Shown piece by piece: positions 35,401 through 47,800 of a stretch of DNA of 64,000 bases. A program made the translations under genes and the position numbers. Source of the stretch: UBA8337 sp965221415 (GTDB lineage: Bacteria > Pseudomonadota > Alphaproteobacteria > RS24). Where the stretch lies: contig OZ244887.1 of assembly GCA_965221415.1 (NCBI GenBank), positions 806,001 through 870,000 of the forward strand. Reading direction: 5' to 3'. Every line of letters begins with the position of its first letter. Within the stretch, counting starts at the first letter, position 1. Under the pieces are notes generated by a model. The model was given only the letters and a program-made list of their open reading frames with translations. It was not told the origin of the DNA and ran no database searches.

Positions 35401-35770
35401 CCTTCAAATTCGTGGCATTACGACAACGCCTATACTCGAAGATATCCCTGCTTCGCGCACGGTTACTGTGGCTGAGGGGGTTATTTACCTCGACGATGGC
35501 ACGTTCATTGAGTTTGCTGAAACGACATTTGATATTACGGTGGAAAGCACCATCATTGTGCGCAGCGATGGCACGGTGGAGGCTGTTGAAACACTGCCGA
35601 CGACCGATGACTTTTATGTTCTCGGCACGGCGCAACCGCACACGACTGTCACGACGGAAGCGGCTGACGCGGTTCAGACGGTTTTCACGCTGAATGATGA
35701 AACGGGTACATTGCTTGTTACGGCCAATGATGTCGGCACAGCACGGAAACGATATACGACTTCTTATTAG
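32429..35770 (+). CDS. Giant secreted/surface protein, N-terminal part (interrupted)
   Basis: From ATG 32429 (AGGA at 32417-32420) this part has 1113 residues; the frame also opens at GTG 32357. Order: a basic N-terminus, LSPLIAGLLAAC with a lipobox-like Cys54, eight glycines, a Thr/Gly linker, an EF-hand-like DTNGNGRLDAGEE (104-116), a helical domain (to about 290), two cadherin-like domains ending in NDAPTDIAL-type strands, and an F5/8-C-like domain (34960-35420) inserted into an unassigned beta domain. It stops at TAG 35768-35770 in the middle of a repeat domain, in the same frame as the next open frame. I believe this and 35816-50644 were one gene. Confidence 0.75.
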   Translation: MFFDRLFKLTSLKSILLNSTSFSQVYSEERLPLRKLRREGMMLSPLIAGLLAACGGGGGGGGVIIVETTTTVPGTGGGTGGTAAGSFTVFVLDGAVMGATVYVDTNGNGRLDAGEEIGVSDADGAVVVGPEHIGSMISADLTGAFDVYTGEAFTGGQIRGQSPADGGDIVVSPITTLIAELQQAGMTEEQAIAELFGTNALHIDADDLNNPENYVRPLTTSGATVGSSEFIRETVATKSIVLQSLIEQEGGNLAMAAELAAAATRGTGFGVGDLADSTAANARLADALERVQGEPAANPATGLSTDEDVAITLTEEHWGFVDPSGNTLNAAVSEFNSVRIVSIQLVGTTTTDGSPATTLNGVSAGNLLDAAGNAIVGSTIFRQQILDGVQFDPASNVFGTLTITYVVNDGERESDPAELVIEVASVNDAPTDIALTGDRNTTGTGDAVYVLVDGVVQLSDGTVAGVLSATDTETTDQADFTYSVGGQHGPLFTVDATGTLRLADGATPLPAGQTYEISVTVTDSDNEDTDGTYTEEFSILQGGLYISPTNALSDVLARTYSDSDRGILDEEASADAVTAPTAELIIERDILVNGETITIQFVFTAKDAMAPPTGVRFAGDANGFSVDVSGAFDLIFVDEAENDVTLTSLRNDYNGAMAARYTLEYRVLDADGNVDETVTLEDTQRIRIHDGVHVSGEDAIPDSFLIISEVELAPVVESGPDLSTAITIGDLGLDGVPTGSTVTYTLSDDADGQFRLTGADGNILQYIGTESSGDADSTPPASLTVTVASRYTAQIEHTASFTGQTDVDASGDTTDTDDRTFHFSGGDFTTTDTDAVAASTVGLITLTVDDLSTTVSTYQSGNGDREATHFANLIDGVTDSIVWSGGSPTGYHPTDADGETLTITLDDDYTQGEVLIYSRGGGDRTRINDSILRFYLDGEVVEVLDDQGDPIIFELQSSTHVNNLITITPPADLVFDAIEITFSGDDQNLADLQIRGITTTPILEDIPASRTVTVAEGVIYLDDGTFIEFAETTFDITVESTIIVRSDGTVEAVETLPTTDDFYVLGTAQPHTTVTTEAADAVQTVFTLNDETGTLLVTANDVGTARKRYTTSY
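34960..35420 (+). repeat. F5/8-C (galactose-binding)-like domain, copy 1
   Basis: Encodes a domain with the pattern FANLIDGVTDSIVW, GYHPTDADGETL, YTQGEVLIYSRGGGDRTRI, INDSILRFYLDG and IEITFSGDDQNLADLQIRG. The 'DG...W...Y.R....R...S.L.F.LDG....V.I.FSG' arrangement resembles fucolectin/discoidin galactose-binding domains. Four further copies occur in the locus. Confidence 0.6.
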
Positions 35771-35803
35771 CCTTCAGTCTGGGTACTGCGGCGGTCGAGA
35801 GAT
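35741..35803 (+). other. Probable triple frameshift that splits the giant gene
   Basis: The frame before and after the TAG at 35768 is the same, but the 20 residues around it do not fit the repeat domain. Removing one base near 35744, one in GGG at 35781-35783, and one near 35797-35801 restores a continuous sequence (AGNDIRLLISLQSG, TAAVEDNVIRMIVG, then MPPIFTVVIHSSGATLDDIV) that aligns with sister domains at 36040-36260 and 37490-37700. Confidence 0.65.
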
Positions 35804-35815
35804 AACGTTATTCGA

Positions 35816-38800
35816 ATGATTGTCGGCATGCCCCCCATATTTACCGTTGTTATACACAGCAGTGGCGCGACTTTAGACGATATTGTCGCCGCACTTGAAG
35901 GCCACACGGCATTTACGGATATTGCGAGCGTTGAAGTTATCGGTAATGGCGATAGGCTTATCACGGGTAGCGTTCTTGGTTCGGGCAATACTGCGATAGA
36001 CACGGGCGATGCGTCGACGGCGGCAAGTTTCACGATAAATGACGAAACGGGCACATTGCGCTTCACAGCCGATGATGGCGGCGTGGCGGGCGACAATATA
36101 CAAGTCATTGTTTTTGTTGGTGCAAATTCGGATGCGACGAACAGCCCCGGCGTTGAACTCGTTGAGGCTTCTGGTGCTGGTAATGCGCTGCTGACCGTCA
36201 CATTATATGCTGAGGGCGCGACTTTGGCGCAGATTGCCGAGGCGGTTAATGGCTTCGCGAACTCCCCCGTTGAGGCTGTTGTTATCGGCGATGAAAATAC
36301 GCTTATCGATTCTAACATTCCGGCGGCGGATAATGTTCAGGAACGCGCGGGCGCGGATGCTGTTGCGGAAGTCACAGGCTCTGGTGCTGTCACCGAGGCG
36401 ACTGGCACGTCGCAAACGGGTGGTGCGCTCGAATGGACGCAGACTGTCGATGGCACACATACTTATGTGGTTAATCTCAATAATATTGATGATAACGACC
36501 CTGTGTTTGCCACTGGCACGGAAGCCATTGAGATAAGCCTTGCTGAAAGCACGGGCGACATCACGCCGGCGGACACGCCATACACGCCAGAGGTGACAAG
36601 CTTTAGTGGCACTATAAATGTTGATGCGTCGGGCGATACGGGTGATGCCGATGCGCGCACATTTGCTTTAAGCGGCGGCGTGATTACATCAACCCCTCTG
36701 CTTATTGTCGACCCTGATACTGCTTCTGCCAATATCGCACTTGCCTCGGCAGGTATAACGACCCTTTCCACGACGGTTGAGAGTTGGTTAAGCACAGACA
36801 CAACTGGGATGACGGACACGACCTCTGTTCTGGTTGATGACGACACTTCGTCTAATGGTGATAGTGATTACGGGGATGGTATCGCTTACCACACAGGCAC
36901 AGGTGCGAATGGTCGAACCATAACGTTCACACTGGATGGCGTCTATACGGAGGGCAGCTTCGCTGTTTTCAATCGGCAGAGCGTTCCCAGTATTGAGCGG
37001 CGTATTAATGACTCAACAGTAGAGTTTTTGCTCAATGGTGAAGTCGTTCACACGGGGACTTTGAACCGTGACGACCAAAATTCGGACGAGGTCATCACGA
37101 TTACGCCCCCTACGACTGTGGTGTTTGATGCGGTTGTCCTTACTTTTAGTGCTAATGATGATGATAGTCAGCACAATCTTAGAGAGATTCGAATTAACGC
37201 ACGTCCCACGGTGGAGGCAACGACTCGCGAAATTGATATCGCGGCGGGTACGATTTACACCGATGATGGACGAACCATTACGTTTGACGCGGTCAGTGAT
37301 GAGGACATTACCGACACGAGCATCATTATTGTTGTTGACGATGGCGATAATGATGACCATTACGTGGTGGATGTTGTTACCGAATTGCCAACTGATGGCA
37401 CTGACTTTTATGTCATCGGGTCGGTTGAATCGGCTGTGGTTAGCACAGACCCAGACGCGACAGACATTCCGGGAACGCGCGCTGTCTTTAGGCTGAGCAG
37501 CGACCCCGACAATACAATAGAATTCACTGCCGTACTGGAAGGCACAGTAGGCAACGCTTACCGAATCGATGTTGGTCTGACTAGTCCAGACCCGGGTGTT
37601 GGTAGTTCTAGGATTTCTTCGAGTGACTCCAACATAGTTCAAATCGACATAGGAGATCCGGGAGTCGGCGCGACTTTAGCCCAGATTGCCGCAGCGGTTA
37701 ATGGCATCACGAATTCTCCGTTCACGGCGGTCGTTATAGGCGATGGCACAACGATGTTTGATACGAACGTTGACCCTGCGGACAATGTTCTCCTCGCCCG
37801 AGGCGTTGATGTGATTCCTGCGCCAACGCGTCAGGGCAACCCAGTCGAGCAAGCCGATGGCGACGCGCAAACGGGTGGGGCGCTAGAGTGGACAAGCTTC
37901 ACGACTGACCCAGCCTCTATTGACAACGATGCGGGTGTTCTTGCCAATGCCGCAGCGGCTGACGCTGATGGCGATACGGTGGTGTATAGCTTGGCATGGA
38001 GTGGCAACGCCCCAACCGATGCAAGTGGCACGCCACTCAATATCAACGTTTATTTTGCGATTGCCCAAACCGATGGTAATGGCCTTAGCGAGGGTGACAT
38101 CACGCTTCGTGATGACGCGCTGATTAACTTCGAGACGCATACGAGCTTTGCGATTACCGTCACGGCGGCGAGTACGTCGACTTTAGATGCGCTCGACAGC
38201 ACTGCGTCGGCACGTGGCGAGATAGCTATCACGCGCGAGTTGGTGATTACGGTCGACAATGTCAATGAAGCACCGCTGGATATCATCCTCGGCGGCAACA
38301 TTCTTGATGTCGATATCGATGACGCGGCCGAGGGCAGTTTGCTTATCGGCACGCTCAGCACGTTGGATGTCGACCGAGGCGACACGTTCACATATGCGGT
38401 AACGGGCGCAGATGCGGCTTCCTTCACGGTGAATGCCCAAGGCCAGTTGCTGTTTACGGGTGCCTTTGCAGATGTCAGAGACCCGGGTGCGACCTATGCG
38501 ATTACGGTGACGACGACCGATGCCGGCACAGATGGCGCTCCGCTGAGCTATGCGGAAGATTTTGTCATCAGGGTTGCGGGTCTGTCTGTTGGCGACGACA
38601 TGTACACTGGCACGCGGGCGATTGCGGAAGAGCTTGATGCGTCAAGCTCGAACCTCAACCTTGGCGCGTTGAATGATGTTCACGGCTCGATGGCTTTCAC
38701 ACTCGGGGCGACCACATCTGAAAATAATAACGGGCTGTTCACGATTACGAGTGGCGACTTGATTTACACAGGCTCTGACTCGGGCGACTTTGAAGCGGGC

Positions 38801-41800
38801 GATGACTTGACGGTTGTTATTGTCGCTACTAGAGGGACTGCGACGCGCGAATACACATATGTATTTAATCTTGAAAATCTGAACGACGAAGCGCCTGTTT
38901 TCGCGGCAGAAGATACGGATAATCCGCGCACGGCGACTGTACCTGAAAACACGCAAGGCGGTACTGATGGCACGGTTCTGCTCACCGCGGTGGCAACTGA
39001 TGCGGATAATGTCGATGGCGCAGACCCAACCGAGACCATCCGCTATTCGCTTGTTTCTGGCGAAATGGATAATGATAGATTTATCATTGACCCGGTGACT
39101 GGCGAGCTGCGTTTTGGTGAAAATCAGGCCGATTTTGAATCCTCGAGCAGTGGCGACTTTACGGCGCGTGTGACCGCGACCTCGACCAGTACGCTTACCG
39201 ATGGCGGCGCAACCAATACGGTCACGGCAGATTACACAATCACGCTGACCGACGTAGATGAAATACCAACGGCTATTTCTATTAGCCGTGCGGCGCTTGT
39301 TGCGGGCAGCGTAGAAGTTGGCACGCTCACCGTCCGCGACCCAGATGCTCTTGATAGCTTTGGCGCTGACTTTACGTTTGCAGATTTCAATCCGACAGTC
39401 GGCGGCGCAGATGGCGCAATGTTCGAGCTTTATGATGCAGGCAGCGGCGTAGCGGGGCTACGCTTCCGCGATGCGACAGGCATAAACCCATTAGTCGGCG
39501 GACGTAAGGCCATCGGTGATAGCTACGAGGTTATCATCACCGTGTCAGACGCAGGCTCAACATTCAGCCAAACGCTGACCATCGCTGAGGGGTCAAGTTT
39601 CGTCTTCACCGACACGAATAGCAATGGCATGGTCGATGGCGTTGAAGTGCAGTCATTCTCTAACTTCGTCAATGGCGATGGCGATGGTCTGTTGGAAGAA
39701 AACGCCGATGGCAGCTCAACGCCCGTCGACCTTGGCACTGTTGACAGTGTGAATCCAGATGCGACGGGCTTTGCTTTAACGGCGGATACGGCTGAAAATG
39801 ATAATGACGAGTTCCAGATTAGCAGCAGCGGTGTGCTGCAGTTCATCGGCTCGGGTTCGGGCAATTTTGAGGACGGCGACACCAAGACAATCAGCATTTC
39901 GTCTCGTGAGACGGTAACGCTAGAGGCAGGCTCGTTCACGCATACGGTTTCGTTCGCCTCGGGGGGACAAGTGGATGCCTTCGTCAATGGTGTCGATGAC
40001 ACAGATGGTACTTTCCATTACACAGCAAGCCTGATTGATAGAGGGTCGCATGGCCACAGAGTAACCGACCTCGTCATTTATCTGAATGATGGCTCTGGCA
40101 CGATATACAATGTTGGAGATATAACCATCGGTCAGACTTTAGACGTGCCTTATATCTATGTGGCATTTGGCGACCATGATGGTGACTCGACCACAGACGA
40201 TACATGGCAAGCATTTGAGGCTAGCAATTTACCGACCGATGGCAGCACATTCTATGTGTTAGGACGCTACTCGGATGATACGGGTCTCACTTTGGATATT
40301 CCAAATGGCGCAGGCGTTATGGGTGATGTTTCTATTGATATTTCGGATGTCGCCACCGCTGCGGGAAGCGTCAATGTTCAGAGCTTCGACAGTAGCGGCA
40401 GTGCCTCCGACATGGGTGTCACCGCCGTGGCGACTGCCATTGAGATTGCAGTCGAATCCTACACCATCCGTCTGGCCGACATAAATGATGCGCCGACAAT
40501 CACAGTGGGCGAGGCCATCAACGTCATTGAGGGCGACGAAGTTATCCTCACCGAAGCGATGATTGTCGTCGCCGATGAAGATGCGAACGATAATTTTGAA
40601 GGCAACGCGGTCGCAACCATGACGTTCACCGTCAGTGATTTGCAAAATGGCGAGATTCAACTCAATGATGTTGCGTCAACCACCTTCACCTTGGGCGACT
40701 TGCGTGCAGGCAATGTGAAATTCGTTCACGATGGCGGCGAGCAATTCGAGCAAGATGACGACTTTAAAGATGAGAGCGACCCACGCGCAACGCAGTTCGC
40801 CTTGGTGGTGAATGATGGCGATGCCAACAGCGCGCAAGTTACGTTCGAACTGGTTGTGCCGTTGGAAGGCGAAGACGACTATGTCAATGATGCCCCCGGC
40901 GCGTCTGAAATAAACGCCTTCACGCTTAATGAGGGCGCGACACTTGCTATTGCGGAGACGCATCTCAAGACACCAGATGCCGATGATACGCGCGAAGGCG
41001 TTGTTTACACGGTTGTTGATTTGGCCGCCGATGGTGAGTTGCAACGCGCCGATGGCAGCGAGATTCTGAGCGGCGAGACTTTCACGCAAGAGCAAATCAA
41101 TGATGGCGATATTAGCTACGTCCATAATGGGTCAGAAACGACCACCGACAGCTTCACCTTCACCGTCGATGATGGCGACGAAGACGGGAGCGGTACATCT
41201 ACGCTTCAAAGGTTTAATATCGTTATTACGCCTGTCACAGACGCACCAACAGCGGCTCCTATCGGCACGCCCGCGACGCCAAGAGCGCAAGACGAATACG
41301 CGCACGACTATACTGGCGTTCCAATCGGCGACGGAGAGGTCGGCCAAGATGCGATTGAAGAGGGCGATATATACACATTGACCGCGGTCGATATGGGTGT
41401 GTTTGACCCTGATACGGCAGATGCGGATGTGATGTATGCCATTACATCTTTACCCGCAGCGACAGCGCGACTTGAATTTAACTCAGGGTCGAGCTGGGCG
41501 GCTGCCACGACATCAACGACTTTCTCGCTGACTGATTTGCTGGCGGGTAATTTGCGCATCGTTCATCTCGGTGATGAGCCGTCGGGTGGTTTACTGACGT
41601 TCACTTATACCGTGCAAGATGCCACGAGTAGCCCAAGCGCGGCTCAAACTGTCGAGCTTGATGTCAAACCGATTAATGATGCGCCAACTCTGTTGGACTT
41701 GGGCACGAACCGTGTCGACCCGCTGCATACGCCGGGCACCGCTGTGGCGACAATGACCACAACGGATGAGGAAACAACCGACCAAACCGACTTTACATAT

Positions 41801-44800
41801 GAACTGGTGGTAGACGAAACCACGCATTACCGTTATTTCAATATTGTGGGACGTGAGCTTGTTCTGAAAACCATTGATGAGCTTTCGACCTCTGGTGAGG
41901 GCGGAACGGCGTTGTTGCCGCGTCTCGAGGGCGAGGAATATAACCTACGCATCGAGGTGACCGACCAACCTAATGTAAATCCGCCAACTGACGGACAAAA
42001 CGCCATCACGCGTGAGTTCAGTTTCACCTTGCCAGTGCGGAGCTTCGATGTTGACTGGGATATCTCCACAACGGGCACGATTGATTCGCCTGATATTGTT
42101 GAGATTGACCTTGCAACAGATAGTGGCAATAGCCGCGTTGTCGGCACGTTCAGAATCGATGCTGGCTCAAGCGCGCACGATAATGATGTATTCGCCGTGC
42201 TCGTTGATGACGAAGGCAATGAATATGTGGATGGTCTTTCTGTTGTCCAAGACGGCACTGACTTAGCCGTATGGCGCGTCCACTTAGAGCCGAATTTGAT
42301 GGCGCAGACGCTCAGAGAACTGGCCGCAGGCGACACGCTGAATATCAATTTTGGTCTGGAAATTCGCTACACGCCATTTGGCTCAACCGATGCGGATGGT
42401 TTCCGCCGTTCGACGGAAACCTTCACCGTAGAATTTACAGGACAGAATGATGACCCAGTCGCGGTCGACCCAGAACGGCTCGTTTTTGAAAACCTGAACC
42501 AAGATGGCGTTGCCAATGGCGATTGGATATTTACTGACCCTGATGGGGAGGAAATCATTGCCCAAGGTCTATGGGCTTCGTTTGGCTCAGGCGTAACACC
42601 CACCGCGACGACACTGGTTGTGAACCCGAGCGCAAACAACTATAACGCGCTGCTTGAAACACCCGTCGTTGGCGACTATGGCATATTGTATATCAGAGCC
42701 GATAACACGTGGCGCTATGTGCGCGATGATGACGATATTCAGGCGGTGCCGCTCATCGGTACAACTGAAACGTTCAACATCGCTGTGGCCGACCCGAGCG
42801 GTGGTAACTCAGCAGCCGCGCCATTGGTGATTACCATCACGATTAATGGTGAAAACGATAACCCGCACCTGTTTGTCAGTGCAGATAGTGACATCGTTCT
42901 GGATGACGATGATACGGTTAACCTGCCGGTCGCGGGTACTATTCCTGTAACAGAAACGACGAGCAATACGGGCAGTGGCGATTTAGCTGGCTACTCTAAT
43001 TCGCATTTGTCGCAAGGTGCGGCACAGATGACATCGGGTCGCTGGCGTGCCAATGACATCGATATTTCGTCGACGATACGGATTTTCGTCGGCGCGACCG
43101 AATTGGGTGTTGTTACGGAAACCGAAGCCGTCGGCGGCACGCCGAGCGGCGGTTCTGCGCGTACCTATAATGGTCGTTATGGTGACATCACATTCAACAC
43201 AGATGGCACATGGCAATATGTGCTGACAGCACGCGCGGAAACCATCGCGGCGGGCGAAACGCCAGTCGAAAGTTTCCGTATTAGTCTGCAAGATGAGTAT
43301 GGCGCGGAATCGAACGTCATCGTGCTTGATATCACGGTGACGGGTACAAATGATGCGCCAACCGCGCTTGTTTCTGGCACGGGCGAGGCTGGTGATAGCA
43401 GCACGACCGTTGCGAATACTGGTACTGTCATAGAAAGTGGCTTCCGCGCAGATGCGTCGGCGACATTCACGATAGACAGAAACAATCAAGGCGATGCTGA
43501 TTACACGCTGACGGATTTAGACCCAGCCGACCCTGCTGTCGAACCGCATGTAGACGAAGATAGCAATGATATTGCGGGTATTCCGGTTATATCTGGTGTA
43601 TTAGACGCGCGCGATATTGACCGCGTCGGCTCGGATGGGCAGCCATTCTCTGCTGCGGACGTACATACTTTTGAGCTTTTGGGCAGTGGGAGTGATACAT
43701 CAACGCGTAATAGTGCTGTTGATTTGGTTGATTCTGCTAGTTTGGAAAACACCAATCCGCGCGATTATGATGCGGATACGCAAGCGGATGTCGTTTACAC
43801 ATTCAAAGGCACGTATGGTTGGTTGGAAGTCAATCGATTCACGGGCGAATGGGTTTACCGTCTTGATAATGACGATGTTGATACACGCGAACTTAGGCCT
43901 AGCGACACCGAAGTGGATGTTTTCACCATCCGCATTACCGATGAAGAAGGCGCAACCGATACGGCTGAAGTCCGCATTAATGTTCAAGGTCAGACAGACC
44001 AAATTCTCGGCATTAGTGACGGTTATACGAACCCGTCTGGTTCGAATCCCAACCCGCAGGATCAGGAAGACTTGGCCGCAGGCGAAGAAGGCGGCACGCT
44101 CAATAACGTTGCGGGGCATGACGCACGTGGTCGCTTTACTCTCAACCGAGATTATGATGCCTATACTGGAGACCATCTACGCGTATATCACGCGCGGCAT
44201 GCTGGTTCCGAAAACGAGGATGGCGACGCTGCGTCCGCTCTTTCTAGTAATTGGGCACCTCAGTGGGGGGGGGCTTTTGTATCAGGGCAATACGGCACTT
44301 TTGGGCGTCACAACGCGAGTGGAAATCAATGGCAGTACCGCGTTAATGACGCTCATACCGAGGTTGAGGCTTTGGATGTCGGCGACACATTGGTTGAGAT
44401 ATTCGAAGTTCAGTATCGCGACGGACTCGCTTCTGCGGGACGCAGTAATATCATTACCTATCGGGTTACGATTGAGGGCGCGAATGATGCGCCAACCCTC
44501 ACGATTGTCGCAAACGATTTAGCCGTCAGGGAATCTGGCGATGGCACCAACCCCGAAACGACTGCCGATTTAGCAGCTAATGGCTCTCTCTCATTTGATG
44601 ATGTGGATGGCGGCGACACGATGACAAATCTGATTGTCACCGTTAGCCGTGCTGCCACTTTTGGGGCGAGCGTCGTTCGTGTTCTTGTTGGTGGTGAGGC
44701 GACCAGTAATGGTTCGGGCGTATTTGGCACCTTCACTTTCGACCGCGCTACGGATGGTACGGTGACTTGGGAATATGAGCTTATCGATGCGAACGTGGCC

Positions 44801-47800
44801 TCTTTGGGTGCTGGCGATATGAGGACAGACAGTGTCTGGGTGCGTATATCAGATGATGGCGGCTTGCACAGTAGTGTCGAGCAAATCACCATCACCATTA
44901 CGGGTACGGAAGACAAACCCGTCTTGACAGGCACGACAACGGGAAGCGTTATCGAGGCCGGCGGTGTGAATAATGCCGTCGGAGGAACGCCTACTGCAAG
45001 CGGTAACATCAGATTCAACGACCAAGATGGCGATGATGTCAATAATGACTTTGCTGGTTCACCTGACATAGGTATCGAGGCGCGCGCGGGGTCGAGCGGG
45101 TCTTATGCATCAGGGCAGGGTACTGGCGCAAGCGGTGGCAGACAGATAACAGGTACATATGGTACACTTCATCTCGGCGCAGACGGCTCGTGGCGTTATG
45201 TGCTTGATAACAGCCTTACCGCCACACAAGCTCTCGACCAGGATGACACAGAAACGGATACATTTGATGTTCGCATCACAGATTCCGATGGCATCCCGAG
45301 CGATGTGCAAACGCTCACTATCACCGTTACAGGCACAAATGATGCTCCTGTCGCAACTGCTGTGACAGGGAGTCTCAATGAGGGTGGCACGTCGAGTGGC
45401 GATGTTATTACTACCGCTAATAACAGCCCTGTAACCGATGTTGATGCGAGTGCTTCCCTTACTGTGAATGGGGTCACGGCTGGACTGGGCAACCCAAGCG
45501 GGGCTATCGGCGGCTCGGGTGTGGCTGGTACGTATGGTACTTTAACCATACAGAGCAATGGTTCATATACGTATGCTGCAAATAATGCAGAGAGCTTGCG
45601 GCAAGGTCGTCAGGTAACTGATACTTTCACCTATAGAGTCACTGATGGCTTTACCACAGATACAGCAACCATAACGTTTACGGTTACGGGTGTGAATGAT
45701 GCGCCGACTGCCAGTGCTGCAACAGCGAGTGCTACAGAAGGCGGTGCAGCGGTGACTGGTTCGCTTATCTTTGACGATGTCGATGACGTTTCTGGATTCC
45801 CTGACAGCCATGGCGTGACTCATGTGCGTCTGGGTAGCGGGAGTAACGTGAATATCCCGACGAACGGCAATAATCAAAATGTGACTGGTGATTATGGTAC
45901 GCTAACCATATCGAGAGATGGTAGCTACAGCTATGTCGCAGATAATGCAGACCGCTTGGCGCAGGGTGTTACAGCTACTGAGGTCTTCAACTATAGAGTC
46001 ACTGATAGTCAAAACGCCCAAGTAACACAAACTTTAACTATCACAGTTACGGGCGTGAATGATGCCCCTGTTGCGGTTGCGGATACGGCTCGCGTCGATG
46101 TCGAGACAACTCTGACGGCCACGGGCAGCAATGGTGTTCTTAATAACGATAGTGATGTTGATGGCAGCCCTACCGTGACAGGCATTAGGGTCGGGACAAG
46201 CGGCACGACAGGGACTGTCGGCACAAATCTGCAGGGTACGTATGGTATGCTGAACATAAACAGCGATGGTACCTATACTTATGACGCGGGTGATGGCGGC
46301 AGTTTGTCGACAGGTCAGGAGGTCGTGGATACCTTCACCTATACAATCAGCGATGGCATCACTACAGACACAGCAACCTTGACCATTACACTCGTCGGCA
46401 CAAATGCAGGGCCTGTTTTCACATCAGGCACGAGTGCAACTGTTGCGGAAAATACTGTTGCTTCAAGCAGCGCTAGCAGCGCGAACTTGATTTATACTGC
46501 GGTGGCAACGGATGCCGATAGCGACCCAGTTACCTATTCGATTGTTAGTGTTACCCGTGTCAGTGATAGTAACGACGTCACAAGTCAGAATCTCTTCGAC
46601 ATCGTTACCGATGACGGTCGGTTGTTCTTGCGCAACGACGTTGATTATGATGAAAACACTGCGCCAGCTGATGGCCCATTTTATGATGTCGTCATACGCG
46701 CGTCGGATGGGTCTGATAGTGTCGTCCAAACCGTCAGGATTGAAGTTACAGATCATACGGGCGATAATGAGGGCGCTCAATTTACAGCGGCGGGCAGCTA
46801 TACGCTCGGCGCGGGGTCAGTCACTGAAAACGATGGGAGTGGTCCGCTCGTTTATGAAGTGACGATTCGGGATGATAATAATCCACTTTCAACAGCTGAA
46901 ATGACTATTCTATCTAATGCGCCTACGTCTGGGACGACTGGTATTCACTTGAGCAATCCTAATTTCCGGATTGCGCGTGATGGAACGTCCAATGTGTATC
47001 AGGTTTTTCTGCGGTCTGGGGTGGAACTAGACCATGAAGCTAGCGACACGGAAACGCTTACTATCACTGTCGGGGATAGCAGTGGTGTCGTGACGACGAA
47101 TGTTGTTACCATCACTGTGGACGATGCGAATGACCCTGCTACAGGTGCGCCGGTTATTACTGGCACCGCACAAGTTGGACAAACGCTAACGGCAACGATG
47201 GGGGATATCGCAGACGAAGACCACTCTGGTGGTCTGCCTGCGATTACGTATACTTGGTCACGTGTTGGTCGCTCGGACTTATCGTTTGAAGGCGATAGCT
47301 ACACACTTGTAGCTGCTGATGAAGGGCAACGTTTGATTGTTACCGCCACCTTTACCAGCTTTGGTGGTGCCACGGAGTCACTCGAGTCTGTTGCGACCAG
47401 TGCTGTGACACTTCCGTCGCTGACGGTCGACACAAGTGCGACAAATTACGATGTGATGGGCACTGCGGTCGAAGGCGACCCAAGCCTGGTTACGGGCTTG
47501 TTTGCTGCGACAGGTGAAGCGTCAGGGGCAGGAAACGAAATAACTTATGCAGTTGCTAGCGCAGGAACTTACGGCACGTTACTCATCGACAGCTCGACGG
47601 GTGCGTGGTCTTATCTGCTGAATAGCGAGCACAGCGACTTTGGAACTCTAAACACGGGTAGCACACGCACCGATACGATTATGGTTAGTGCCTCCGCTGC
47701 GGATAGGGTCACTGTCACGGAAGCGATAACCATCACCATTGATGGCCGTACAAATGTTGACGGTACTGATGCCGCCGATACGGCGGTTACGGGAACGACC

